A DNA stretch of 64,000 nucleotides from Burkholderia ubonensis subsp. mesacidophila (lineage in GTDB: Bacteria > Pseudomonadota > Gammaproteobacteria > Burkholderiales > Burkholderiaceae). Position 1 is the first letter of the stretch. Each line of letters opens with the position of its first letter. The DNA lies in contig NZ_CP020738.1 of NCBI RefSeq assembly GCF_002097715.1, positions 3,162,001 to 3,226,000 on the forward strand, in the 5' to 3' direction. The notes beneath the pieces were generated by a model. The model worked only from the letters and a program-made list of their open reading frames with translations. It ran no database searches and was not told the DNA's origin. Position numbers and translations under genes: made by a program. Below are positions 55,974 to 64,000 of this stretch, piece by piece.

Positions 55974-57587
55974 TCAGTGCTTGATCAGGTACATGTCCTG
56001 CGAAGCACGCATGTCGATCACGTTCTTCAGCGAGTAGCCGCCGACGTACGGCTTCACGAGACGGTCGGCCGAGTACTGGAACAGCGGCACCATCGGCGTG
56101 TCGTTCATCGCCGCGTCGTGCGCCTGCGTGAGCAGCGCGGCGCGCGCCTTGTCGTCGAGCTTCTGGTTGCCTTCGTCGACGAGCGTGTCGGCCTGCTTGT
56201 TGCAGTAGCCGACGGTGTTCTGCGAGCTGCCGCAGCGGATCAGGTCGAAGAACGTCATCGCGTCGTTGTAGTCGGCGAACCAGCCGTCGCGCGCGATCTG
56301 CACCTTGCCGTCATGCCGCTCCTTCATCAGCACCTTGAACTCGACGTTCTCGAGCTTCGTGTTGACGCCGAGCTTCGTGCGCCATTCCGACGCGGTGAAC
56401 AGCGCGACCTTCTTGTGCAGGTCGTTGGTGTTGTAGGTCAGCGTGAACGACAGCGGCTTCGCATCCGAGTAGCCGGCCTGCTTCAGCAGGTTCTTCGCGG
56501 TCTCGACGCGCTTGGCCATCGGCCACGACGCCCATTCCGGCGTGAACGACTGCACGCCCTTCGTGCCGCTCGGCATCAGCCCGTACATCGGCTTCTCGCC
56601 GGCCTGCGTGAGCTTCGACGTCAGCACGTCGCGATCGATCACCATCGACAGCGCCTGGCGCACGCGCTTGTCCTTCAGCGCCGCGTCGCTGTTGTTCAGG
56701 TAGTAGTAGTACGTCGCGAGCTGCAGGCCGGGGCGCAGTTCGCCGCCGAACTGCTTGCTGACCTGCTGGAAGATGCCCGACGGGATCGAGTAGCTGTAGT
56801 CGATCTGGCCGGCCTGGTACATGCGCATCGCCGTCTCGTCGCTCTCGATCGGCAGGTACGTGACCTTGTTGACCACGACCTTCGGCGCGTTCCAGTACTT
56901 CGCATCCTTCGTGATCACGATGCGGTTGTTCGGCTGCCAGTCGACGAGCTGGTATGCGCCGTTGCTGACGATGTTGCCCGGGCGCGTCCATGCGTCGCCG
57001 AACTTCGCGACGACGTCCTTGTTCACCGGCGCGAGCGGCACCATCGCGGTCAGCTCGGGGAAGAACGCGACCGGCACGTCGGTCGTCACCTCGACCGTGT
57101 ACGGGTCGACCGCGCGCACGCCGAGCGTCGACGGCGCAGCCTTGCCGGCGATGATGTCCTTCGAGTTCTTCACGAACTCGACGAGGATCGTGTATTTCGA
57201 GCCCGTCTTCGGATCGACGAGGCGCTGCCACGCATAGACGAAATCGGCCGCGGTAACCGGCTGGCCGTTGCTCCACTTCGCATCGCGGCGCAGCTTGAAG
57301 ACCCACGTTTCCGGCGTCTTGCGCTCCCACGACTGCGCGACGCCCGGCACGACCTGGCCGGCCGCGTCGATGCGGGCGAGCCCTTCGAACAGGTCGAGGC
57401 CGATCGTGTTGCCGGTCCACGACTCGATGTGCGCGGGGTCGAGGGATTCGACTTCGGCCGGCACCTGACGCGTCAGGTCCTGTTGCGCGGCGAGCGCGAC
57501 GTTCGACGGAACGGTAACGGCGGACGCGGACTGCGTCGTCAGGGCGAGCGCGGCCAGCACGGCCGACATGGCATGCAAGGATTTCAT
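55974..57587 (-). CDS. oppA: Oligopeptide-binding protein OppA/MppA-like, 537 aa
   Basis: Periplasmic peptide-binding protein of the SBP_bac_5 family. Signal peptide SAVLAALALTTQSASA has no lipobox, so it is soluble as in E. coli OppA. Family blocks are QVPAEVESLDPAHIES, VPGVAQSWERKTPETWVFKL, AADFVYAWQRLVDPKTGS and SNGAYQLVDWQPNNRI. First gene of the oppABCDF-oprD unit. A pair of overlapping inverted repeats lies upstream. Confidence 0.94.
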   Translation of the reverse strand: MKSLHAMSAVLAALALTTQSASAVTVPSNVALAAQQDLTRQVPAEVESLDPAHIESWTGNTIGLDLFEGLARIDAAGQVVPGVAQSWERKTPETWVFKLRRDAKWSNGQPVTAADFVYAWQRLVDPKTGSKYTILVEFVKNSKDIIAGKAAPSTLGVRAVDPYTVEVTTDVPVAFFPELTAMVPLAPVNKDVVAKFGDAWTRPGNIVSNGAYQLVDWQPNNRIVITKDAKYWNAPKVVVNKVTYLPIESDETAMRMYQAGQIDYSYSIPSGIFQQVSKQFGGELRPGLQLATYYYYLNNSDAALKDKRVRQALSMVIDRDVLTSKLTQAGEKPMYGLMPSGTKGVQSFTPEWASWPMAKRVETAKNLLKQAGYSDAKPLSFTLTYNTNDLHKKVALFTASEWRTKLGVNTKLENVEFKVLMKERHDGKVQIARDGWFADYNDAMTFFDLIRCGSSQNTVGYCNKQADTLVDEGNQKLDDKARAALLTQAHDAAMNDTPMVPLFQYSADRLVKPYVGGYSLKNVIDMRASQDMYLIKH

Positions 57588-57705
57588 CGTGTCAGTACTT
57601 GGTGGGTTTTCGGTGCGTGCGTCGCGGCGGGACGCCGCGGGTTACACGTAGGACGCTGCAGTGAGCAGCGATTGAGGAGGCCCGTGAATCTCGTATGGCA
57701 TCTTA

Positions 57706-57762
57706 GTATTCCTTACGTTCCTTTCGACAGGTAATCCGTCGCTGGAACGAAGGAATACCTGT
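57706..57762. promoter_or_regulatory. Overlapping inverted repeats upstream of oppA
   Basis: GTATTCCTTACGTTCC (57706-57721) pairs with GGAACGAAGGAATAC (57744-57758) with one bulge, loop 22 nt. A second, overlapping dyad ACAGGTA (57727-57733) and TACCTGT (57756-57762) shares the right arm, so the two folds exclude each other. It lies just past the HTH-cupin stop and about 120 bases before oppA. It may be an operator or a leader/attenuator structure. Confidence 0.55.
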
Positions 57763-57765
57763 GCG

Positions 57766-58347
57766 TTAGAACAGCCTCGGCGTTCCGACCCAGACCACCA
57801 CCGACTCGATCTTCGCGGTGTTGGCCCAACTGTGCGGGACCGTCGACTGATAGTGCGCGCTGTCGCCGGCTTGCAGCACGAACGTCCTGCCTTCCAGCGT
57901 CAACGACACTTCCCCATCGATCACATACAGGAATTCCTCTCCTGCATGCGTCGTTACTTCCGACCGCGTCTGTCCGGGCGGCAATCGCACGAGGATCGCC
58001 TCGAGCTGACGCCCTTCCGTCACGTTCGTGAGCCGCGCGAACAGGTTGGCCGAATCGGCAAACCCGAAGAAGCGCAACTGCTCGCCGCGGCACACCGACC
58101 GCTCCTCGCTCGGCGTCTCGACGAAGTACTGCACCGTCACGCCGAGTGCCTGCGCGATACCGGCCAGCGACGTCAGCGACGGCGACGCGAGCCCGCGTTC
58201 GACCTGCGACAGAAACGGCTTCGAAATACCCGCGGCTGTTGCCGTTTCATCGAGCGTGCGTTTCAGTCGCTGGCGCAACGCGCGAATCTTGCTGCCCAGA
58301 GCGGCGCCAGCTTCGGCTGGCCGCGTGTTTTCAGTGGGGGGAACCAT
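57766..58347 (-). CDS. XRE-type HTH regulator with C-terminal cupin, 193 aa
   Basis: N-terminal helix-turn-helix (RLKRTLDETATAAGISKPFL then QVERGLASPSLTSLAGIAQA), followed by a cupin domain (THAGEEFLYVIDGEVSLTLE and LQAGDSAHYQSTVPHSWANT). Similar proteins sense amine, amino-acid or peptide-derived ligands. The ATG at 58347 is preferred over a TTG at 58371; neither has a strong ribosome site. It is co-directional with the opp operon just downstream and divergent from the POT symporter, so it probably controls one or both. Confidence 0.87.
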   Translation of the reverse strand: MVPPTENTRPAEAGAALGSKIRALRQRLKRTLDETATAAGISKPFLSQVERGLASPSLTSLAGIAQALGVTVQYFVETPSEERSVCRGEQLRFFGFADSANLFARLTNVTEGRQLEAILVRLPPGQTRSEVTTHAGEEFLYVIDGEVSLTLEGRTFVLQAGDSAHYQSTVPHSWANTAKIESVVVWVGTPRLF

Positions 58348-58848
58348 AACAGGCCGAAAAGGGGTCGTCAAAAAATGTTTGATGGAAAATAACTAAGTTA
58401 GATCGATATAGCTTAGTCTTCGGGTTTACGTATGTCTCAGGCGTTGCGCACGGTGCGCTAAACACCGTTCGGCCCAGGCCGCAAAACGCGCTATCTTGCC
58501 AGACTCGACGCCTTCACAGGCAAGCTGCAAGCGGCTCTCCGGGATATTGCCGAGGCTCTTGACACAAGCTTACAAAGACATGATGAGACGAATCTTCCTG
58601 AAAGCTCCTGACACGTCAGGGATTTCCCGGTGTGGCGCGGACCTGACGTGGCGCACCTGTCAACGTTACCAGTCGCGCGCCGGCCGAGGCCTCGCGCCAC
58701 CTGTCACGGGAGCCGACTGACCCCGCCGGGAGCCAGCCCGCCCGATTTTGCCGCCGCCTTCGCGCTGCCTACCCGGCCGATACGCGCAGGCACCAGATCG
58801 ACCCTTGGCAGCGCGCGATCCGCGCCGCCCGCTTGAACCGAGATTGAC
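58348..58848. promoter_or_regulatory. Divergent regulatory region between HTH-cupin gene and POT gene
   Basis: AT-rich near the regulator. It contains a dyad ACTAAG (58392-58397) and CTTAGT (58412-58417), 45-70 bases from the regulator start, and a perfect palindrome CCTGAC-AC-GTCAGG at 58607-58620. GTGGCGC words recur at about 58630-58660. These are candidate operators; no gene is evident. Confidence 0.5.
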
Positions 58849-60366
58849 ATGCACTCACCTGTTTCCAAAACCCGATCGTTTACGACGGTCTTCCTCATCG
58901 AGATGTGGGAGCGCTTCGGCTACTACGGCATGGCCGCGCTCCTCGTCCTCTTCATGATCGACAAGCTCGGCTTCACCGACAGCCATGCGAACCTGACCTG
59001 GGGCGCGTTCACCGCGCTCGTCTACGCATCGCCGTCGATCGGCGGCTGGATCGGCGACAAGGTGCTCGGCGCGCGCCGCACGATGATCATCGGCGCCGCG
59101 GTGCTGTGCGCCGGCTACCTGATGCTCGCGATGCCGAACGACCGGCTCGCCTACATGTACTCGGCGCTCGGCGTGATCGTGGTCGGCAACGGCCTGTTCA
59201 AGGCGAACGCCGCGAACCTCGTGCGCCGGATCTACGAAGGCGACGACGCACGCATCGACAGCGCATTCACGATCTACTACATGGCCGTCAACATCGGCTC
59301 GACCGTGTCGATGCTCGCGACGCCGTGGATCAAGGACCACTGGGGCTGGCACACCGCGTTCGCGGTCTGCTGCGGCGGCATGCTGCTCGCGATCCTCAAC
59401 TTCGTGCTGATGCATCGCACGCTCGCGCACATCGGCTCGCAGCCCGACGACGCGCCGATCCAGTGGCGCCGTCTCGGCGCGGTCGCAGCGGGCGGCGTCG
59501 CGCTCGCGCTCGTGACGATGTACGTGCTCGAGCACAAGCAGCTCGCGGTCGCGAGCGTGTGGACGGCGGCGGCCGCGATCCTCGCGATCTTCGCGTACAT
59601 GATCGCGAAGTCGGAACGCTCGGAGCGCGCCGGCCTGATCGCCGCGCTCGTGCTGATCGCCCAGGTGATCCTGTTCTTCATCTTCTACGTGCAGATGTCG
59701 ACGTCGCTCACGCTGTTCGCGCTGCGCAACGTCGATCCGCGCTTCATCCTGTTCGGCACGACGCTGTTCACGTGGAGCGCCGCGCAATTCCAGGCGCTCA
59801 ACCCGATCTCGATCATGCTGCTGAGCCCGGTGCTCGTGCTGATCTACAACGCGTTCTCGAAGCGCGGCCATGACATCCCGGTCGCGCTGAAGTACGCGCT
59901 CGGCTTCGGCGCGGTCGCCGCCGGCTACCTGGTGTTCACGATCAGCGGCCGCTACGCGGTCGACGGCCGCGTGTCGTCGTGGTTCATGGTGTGGGGCTAC
60001 GCGCTCTACTCGCTCGGCGAGCTGCTGGTGAGCGGCCTCGGTCTCGCGATGATCGCCCGCTACGTGCCGGCGCGCATGAGCGGCTTCATGATGGGCGCGT
60101 ATTTCGTCGCGACGGGCGTGTCGCAGTACCTGGGCAGCGTGATCGCGAACTTCGCGCAGATGCCGTCGCACGACCTGCCGGCGACCGAATCGCTGCCGCT
60201 CTACCTGTCGCTGTTCGAGAAGCTCGGCTGGCTCGCGGCGCTCGGCATGCTGATCGCGCTGCTGCTGCTGCCGCTGATGAAGCGCCTGTCGCGCCAGCAT
60301 CAGCGCTGCGTCGAAGAGCGCCGCGAAGAGACCACGTCGGCAACGGCAGCCGTCGCGGCTCAGTGA
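58849..60366 (+). CDS. POT-family proton-dependent oligopeptide transporter, 505 aa
   Basis: Di/tripeptide:H+ symporter. The first helix carries the family motif EMWERFGYYGMAALLVLFM (E-x-x-E-R-F-x-Y-Y), followed by SIGGWIGDKVLGARRTMIIG and FTIYYMAVNIGSTVSMLATP. About 12-14 hydrophobic segments span the protein, and it ends with a charged tail. Length fits DtpA/DtpB. It is divergent from the HTH-cupin regulator and adds an inner-membrane peptide route beside the Opp ABC system. Confidence 0.93.
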   Translation: MHSPVSKTRSFTTVFLIEMWERFGYYGMAALLVLFMIDKLGFTDSHANLTWGAFTALVYASPSIGGWIGDKVLGARRTMIIGAAVLCAGYLMLAMPNDRLAYMYSALGVIVVGNGLFKANAANLVRRIYEGDDARIDSAFTIYYMAVNIGSTVSMLATPWIKDHWGWHTAFAVCCGGMLLAILNFVLMHRTLAHIGSQPDDAPIQWRRLGAVAAGGVALALVTMYVLEHKQLAVASVWTAAAAILAIFAYMIAKSERSERAGLIAALVLIAQVILFFIFYVQMSTSLTLFALRNVDPRFILFGTTLFTWSAAQFQALNPISIMLLSPVLVLIYNAFSKRGHDIPVALKYALGFGAVAAGYLVFTISGRYAVDGRVSSWFMVWGYALYSLGELLVSGLGLAMIARYVPARMSGFMMGAYFVATGVSQYLGSVIANFAQMPSHDLPATESLPLYLSLFEKLGWLAALGMLIALLLLPLMKRLSRQHQRCVEERREETTSATAAVAAQ

Positions 60367-60479
60367 AATCCCTTGGCGCGCTGCGTGCGCGCCACATTCT
60401 CCTGCCGATTCCCTGCGCCCGTCCTACACTGGTTGCAGGGAGCGCTTCCGACGAGACGCGCGACAGGCAGGAGAACATC

Positions 60480-60689
60480 ATGAAAAGCAAAACGACGCGA
60501 CTCTTCAGGATGCTGTCGGATATCCGGCGCGCGCAACGCTGCACCGCGCTGCGCGCCGCGAAGGCAGCCGCCGAAGCCGACGCGGTGCTCGCCGAACGGA
60601 ACGCCGACGCCACCGACGACGATCGCAGCGAAGCGGACACCGACGACGCACCGCCCGCGCCCCGCTCCCGTATCGGCTCACCTCACTAA
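60480..60689 (+). CDS. Small hypothetical protein, 69 aa
   Basis: Not a known family. The N-terminal half is basic and helical (RLFRMLSDIRRAQRCTALRA), the middle is Ala-rich and the C-terminal half acidic (DATDDDRSEADTDDAPP). It is likely soluble and partly disordered. The ATG at 60480 has an AGGAGAAC ribosome site, which is the best evidence. The last codons contain one copy resembling the 23-bp repeat (TCCCG-N5-GCTCACC), possibly chance. Confidence 0.55.
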   Translation: MKSKTTRLFRMLSDIRRAQRCTALRAAKAAAEADAVLAERNADATDDDRSEADTDDAPPAPRSRIGSPH

Positions 60690-60759
60690 GGTCCGCACGC
60701 GCCACCGGCCGGCTTGCGCCGGTCCGGCCCAACGGCGCCCCGCGCATCGCTCGCGCCGT

Positions 60760-61881
60760 TCACACGGCCGCCCCGCGCCGCCGCGCCAGCCACGTCCCCG
60801 AACTCCCGAGCGCCATCATCAGGCCCAGCGCACACGCATCGGCGGCCACTCCGACGCCGATCACATGCAGCAGGCGCGCGCCTTGCGGCGCCGGATGCAG
60901 CAGCGAATCGAGCGTCAGCGAGATCGCCGCCCCCGCGACGAAGCACATCAGTCCGCGCTGGCCGACCGCGACGACCGGGCGCACCGCCTGCGCGATCCGC
61001 GCGACCCAGCCGTAGCGCACGCAATCCGCCATCAGCCACGCGATCGCCGCGAAGTTCACGACGCGCGCGAGCGCCAGGTCGCGCTTCATCATCCCCTCCG
61101 GCAGCGGCAGGCCCGAGAACAGCTTGACGCTCGCGCAGGCCAGCACGATCGCGCACGCGACGCCGGTTGCCGCGGCAGCCCACCGCCCGAGCGCGACGCG
61201 CCGGTAGACGGGCTGGCAGCGCGCGAGCACGCCGGCCACGAACACCAGTTGCCACGCGAACGGGTTGAAGGTCCAGTGGAACGTGTCGCTATCCAGCAGC
61301 TCGGGGCCGAGCCAGCCCGCGGCGAGCCACGACGACACGCTCGCGGCGGCGAGCAGCCACGGGCGCCGGCGCGCCCACGGCACGAGCGCCGGCGCCGCCA
61401 GCGCGAACAGCACGTACATCGGCAGAACCGCCGCGAGATACGGCTGGCGCTGGAACGTGAGCAGCTCGGCGAGCCCCGTCAACGGCGTCGCGAGCATCAC
61501 GCTGACGTCGTCGAGCGCGAGGTTCGGCGCGTCGATGCCGTAATGGTCGAGCACCGCGGACACGACGAGCATCAGCGTCGACGTCGCGAGGAACGCGCGA
61601 TAGATCTGCATCGCGCGGCCCACGAACCGCCGCTGCGCGGCACGCGCGCCGTGCCGTTCCGCGATCGCGCCGTATGCGCTCGCGGTCGCGAAGCCGCCGA
61701 GAAACACGAACACCTCGGCGGCGTCGCACAGCGCGAACACGTGCAGCGTCACGCGCGACAGCACGCTCGCGCCGATGTGATCGACGACGATCATCAACAG
61801 CACGACGCCCCGGAAGAAATCGACTTCGATCAGGCGGCCGCCGCATGGCGCATGGGCGGAGGACGGCGCGCTCACGGACAT
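60760..61881 (-). CDS. OpgC-family membrane acyltransferase, 373 aa
   Basis: Multispanning protein of the OpgC class, which succinylates periplasmic glucans. The N-terminus has the family motif RLIEVDFFRGVVLLMIVVDH followed by LFALCDAAEVFVFLGGFATA (conserved His and Asp-Ala-Ala-Glu). About ten hydrophobic helices follow. The ATG at 61881 (MSVSAP) is chosen as the motif begins soon after; the frame extends to 62028 with a basic unlikely leader. No glucan synthase genes are in the window, so the acceptor is unknown. Confidence 0.87.
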   Translation of the reverse strand: MSVSAPSSAHAPCGGRLIEVDFFRGVVLLMIVVDHIGASVLSRVTLHVFALCDAAEVFVFLGGFATASAYGAIAERHGARAAQRRFVGRAMQIYRAFLATSTLMLVVSAVLDHYGIDAPNLALDDVSVMLATPLTGLAELLTFQRQPYLAAVLPMYVLFALAAPALVPWARRRPWLLAAASVSSWLAAGWLGPELLDSDTFHWTFNPFAWQLVFVAGVLARCQPVYRRVALGRWAAAATGVACAIVLACASVKLFSGLPLPEGMMKRDLALARVVNFAAIAWLMADCVRYGWVARIAQAVRPVVAVGQRGLMCFVAGAAISLTLDSLLHPAPQGARLLHVIGVGVAADACALGLMMALGSSGTWLARRRGAAV

Positions 61882-62235
61882 GTTCGCGCTCGCGGATCGG
61901 CGGCGCGGCGCGCGCCGGAGTCGGTCGGATTCGGAAGGCGCGCGCGGCCGGCGGCGATACGCGTATGCTCGTGTCGCGCCAACCCGGCTGGCCGGGCACG
62001 GAGAGAACCGTTCATCGGAAAGCGGCATACGAAGGAATGACGGTCAGGTCAGTCTAGTGGCCGCTCAGGGGAGACCCTAAGTAACAAAGTGCAACCGAAT
62101 CTTCGGTTCGATTACAGCGGCGGGATCTGCGACGCGACGCGCGGGTGAAACCGTCGGCGCGGTCAGCGCGACGTCAGCGCGCGGTCAGTTGGCGGTCAGC
62201 CTGCGGACGGTATCCGATGGCGTCGCGCGCCGCGT
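61882..62235. other. Intergenic region with an AGGG-N4-CCCT site
   Basis: The palindrome core AGGG-GAGA-CCCT is at 62067-62078 (CAGGGGAGACCCTAAG), a third copy-like example of the motif at 159 and 12032. Clusters of GCGGTCAG-like words occur around 62157-62185 and 62280. No gene is called. Confidence 0.45.
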
Positions 62236-63132
62236 TCAGCGGACAGGCAGGCGCCGCATCAGCATCGCGCTGTGCCACGCGGTCAGCGCGACCGCGACCC
62301 AGATCGGCCCGTAGGTCGCGAGCTTCGCGACCGTGAGCGTCTCGCCGAGCAGCAGCAGCGACACCACGACGAGCAGCACCGGCTCGACGTAGCCGAGGAT
62401 GCCGAACAGCGCCATCGGCAGCATCCGGCTCGCCTTCAGGTAGCTCGCCAGCGCGAGCGTGCTGAGCGCGCCGAGCCCCGGCAGCAGCGCCGCCCACAGC
62501 GCGGGATGGCCGGCGAGCGGCGTCGTGCTCGTCGCGGCCATCACGGCGGCGACCGGGCACAGCAGCGCCACCTCGACGGCGAACGCGGCCAGCGAATCGG
62601 CGTTGATCCGCCGGCGCAGCACGAAATACGGCGGATAGCCGAGCGCGACGACAAGCGTCGGCCACGCGAACGCGCGCGTCGCCCACACCTCGTGCGCGAC
62701 GCCGAGCGCCGCACACGCAATCGCAGCCCATTGCAGCGGATCGAGCCGCTCGTGATAGTAGAAGCGGCCAACGAGCACCATCGTCAGCGGCAGCAGGAAG
62801 TAGCCGAGCGACACTTCGAGCATCCGCCCGTGCAGCGGCGCCCACAGGAACAGCCACAGCTGCACGCCGAGCAGCGCCGCGCTCGCGGGCAGCGCGGTCA
62901 GCAGGCGCCAGTCGCGCGCGGCTCGTGCGACCAGCGCAACCAGGGCCGGCCAGCGGCCGCGCAGCGCGATCAGCGCGAGCGCGCCCGGCGCGGTCCACAG
63001 GATCCGCCACGCGAAGATGTCGAGCCCCGTGAGCGGCGCAAGCAGCTTCGCATACGCGGACAACAGCGCGAACAGCATCGACGCCGTCACCGACAGCACG
63101 AGCCCGCGCCCGGCCTCCGGATATCCCGTCAT
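62236..63132 (-). CDS. rarD: RarD-like DMT-superfamily permease, 298 aa
   Basis: Ten-helix drug/metabolite transporter. The frame fits RarD: GLDIFAWRILWTAPGALALI near the N-terminus, the WLFLWAPLHGRMLEVSLGYF segment (E..LGYF in family) and SRMLPMALFGILGYVEPVLL in the second half. Loops and length match. Substrate is unknown for the family. It starts seven bases after the acylphosphatase gene ends, so the two are probably an operon. Confidence 0.9.
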   Translation of the reverse strand: MTGYPEAGRGLVLSVTASMLFALLSAYAKLLAPLTGLDIFAWRILWTAPGALALIALRGRWPALVALVARAARDWRLLTALPASAALLGVQLWLFLWAPLHGRMLEVSLGYFLLPLTMVLVGRFYYHERLDPLQWAAIACAALGVAHEVWATRAFAWPTLVVALGYPPYFVLRRRINADSLAAFAVEVALLCPVAAVMAATSTTPLAGHPALWAALLPGLGALSTLALASYLKASRMLPMALFGILGYVEPVLLVVVSLLLLGETLTVAKLATYGPIWVAVALTAWHSAMLMRRLPVR

Positions 63133-63139
63133 CGCCCGC

Positions 63140-63436
63140 TCACTGCTGCTGGAAGCGTTCGTAGCGCTTGTCGGTCTGCCGCTCCTCGAACGTCACCTCG
63201 GTCACGCGCGCCGCCGGCGGCCCGTGCCTCAGCCACGCGAGCATCCGGTCGATCTGCGCGCCGGGGCCCTGGAGCGTCGCCTCGACGGTGCCGTCTTCAA
63301 GGTTCGCGACCCAGCCGCGCAGCTTCAGCGCGTGCGCCTCGCGCACCGTCGCATGACGGAAGCCGACGCCCTGCACGACGCCGCGCACCCGCACGTAGTA
63401 GGTTTCAATCCGTTCGTCATGGTCGTCGCGGCTCAT
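63140..63436 (-). CDS. Acylphosphatase, 98 aa
   Basis: Hydrolyses carboxyl-phosphate bonds such as acetyl- or carbamoyl-phosphate. The signature RGVVQGVGFRHATVREA has catalytic Arg27, and GWVANLEDGTVEA has catalytic Asn45; both are intact. The C-terminus KRYERFQQQ replaces the usual F-x-I-x-Y end. ATG at 63436. First gene of a two-gene unit with rarD. Confidence 0.92.
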   Translation of the reverse strand: MSRDDHDERIETYYVRVRGVVQGVGFRHATVREAHALKLRGWVANLEDGTVEATLQGPGAQIDRMLAWLRHGPPAARVTEVTFEERQTDKRYERFQQQ

Positions 63437-63590
63437 CGTCTTCACCTTCCTGTTGCATCCAAGCCCGGCATTGTAGTCGCGCCGGCCGCACCATGTCAGT
63501 GCCCGCCGCCGCCCCGCGCCGAACACGTACAATCTCGCACGATGCACAACCGCCGCGCCGCCCGCGCGCGGCCATGAGGACTCGACTTGC

Positions 63591-64000
63591 ATGACTGATA
63601 CATCCCGCGATCTCGTTCTGGTCACCGGCGCGTCCGGTTTCGTCGGCTCGGCCGTCGCGCGCATCGCGCAGCAGAAGGGCTACGCGGTGCGCGTGCTCGT
63701 GCGCCCGACCAGCCCGCGCACGAACGTCGCGGATCTCGACGCCGAGATCGTCACCGGCGACATGCGCGACGAAGCGTCGATGCGCACCGCGCTGCGCGGC
63801 GTGCGCTACCTGCTGCACGTCGCCGCCGACTATCGCCTGTGGGCGCCCGATCCGCTCGAGATCGAGCGCGCGAACCTCGAGGGCGCGGTCGCGACGATGC
63901 GCGCGGCGCGCGCCGAGGGCGTCGAGCGGATCGTCTACACGAGCAGCGTCGCGACGCTGAAGGTGACGAGCGCGGGCGACCCGGCCGACGAGAACCGGCC
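63591..64000 (+). CDS. hpnA: Hopanoid-associated sugar epimerase HpnA, 5' part
   Basis: Short-chain-type NAD(P)-binding epimerase of the hopanoid side-chain pathway. The Rossmann motif TGASGFVGSAVARI is at about residue 14, followed by the RPTSPRTNVADLDAEIVTGD strand and VYTSSVATLK with the Ser of the catalytic triad. These match HpnA-like proteins, but other dihydroflavonol-reductase-like proteins share them. The reading frame continues past 64000, so only 136 residues are seen. The ATG at 63591 follows GAGGAC at long spacing. Confidence 0.8.
   Translation, partial: MTDTSRDLVLVTGASGFVGSAVARIAQQKGYAVRVLVRPTSPRTNVADLDAEIVTGDMRDEASMRTALRGVRYLLHVAADYRLWAPDPLEIERANLEGAVATMRAARAEGVERIVYTSSVATLKVTSAGDPADENR

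Noticed and set aside
60666..60682. Single match to the 23-bp repeat at the end of the 69-aa gene
   Set aside because: Only TCCCG and GCTCACC match, it is alone and lies in coding sequence; chance is a sufficient explanation.

Overview
The window is high-GC DNA (roughly two-thirds G+C by eye) with dense, long genes and strong GC3 codon bias. Protein sequences and gene content (prpBC-acnD-prpF methylcitrate operon, OprD-type porin, GntP permease, YadA-type adhesin with an extended signal peptide, H-NS-like proteins with a GRGRAP DNA-binding motif, start of hopanoid gene hpnA) point to a betaproteobacterium of the genus Burkholderia, probably the B. cepacia complex. This is inferred from sequence recall, not from a search. 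I see no rRNA or tRNA genes, IS elements, prophage or CRISPR array.

Layout. 1-6.9 kb: a small orphan gene, a very large AsmA/DUF748 envelope protein, a DUF1254/DUF1214 lipoprotein and a PH/SHOCT protein. 7.1-10.2 kb: a copper P-type ATPase with four metal-binding domains behind a CueR-type operator. 10.2-11.7 kb: an AT-richer patch with a Tlde1/DUF2778 L,D-transpeptidase-like protein coupled to a tiny membrane protein (candidate effector/immunity pair), then a GNAT acetyltransferase. 11.8-18 kb: small and hypothetical genes, a decayed mgtC, an AGE-family epimerase overlapping a chemoreceptor tail to tail, a thioesterase and a RelE/Phd-type toxin-antitoxin pair. 18.2-27.7 kb: a CaiB-like CoA-transferase and the propionate (2-methylcitrate) operon prpB-prpC-acnD-prpF, divergent from its sigma-54 activator prpR. 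27.9-30.2 kb: FAH-family hydrolase divergent from an IclR regulator. 30.3-34.6 kb: an unknown coiled-coil protein, thirteen 23-bp tandem repeats, a GNAT/acyl-CoA synthetase fusion, dispersed inverted copies of the same repeat, and an H-NS-like protein. 34.7-41 kb: small exported proteins, a sigma-54 activator divergent from a GntP permease, a CHMI-family isomerase and a thioredoxin-like protein. 41.5-43.8 kb: two paralogous AraC regulators tail to tail. 44.4-47.4 kb: trimeric autotransporter adhesin. 47.9-50.4 kb: GNAT, a small unknown and a DedA-rhodanese fusion. 50.5-60.4 kb: a peptide-uptake locus (OprD porin, OppFDCBA, HTH-cupin regulator, POT symporter). 60.5-64 kb: small unknown, OpgC-like acyltransferase, RarD-like permease, acylphosphatase and the 5' part of hpnA.

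The clearest regulatory logic is at three loci. Copper: a 19-bp-spaced MerR-family promoter ahead of copA. Propionate: a -24/-12 promoter ahead of prpB with a large palindrome just upstream of prpR. GntP: a -24/-12 promoter ahead of the permease with two GTCTCC palindromes between it and the activator gene.

The least explained structures are the 23-bp tandem array at 30991-31290 with reversed copies at 33979-34017 and 34301-34318, the AGGG-N4-CCCT palindromes next to two orphan small genes, and the overlapping inverted repeats between the HTH-cupin gene and oppA.
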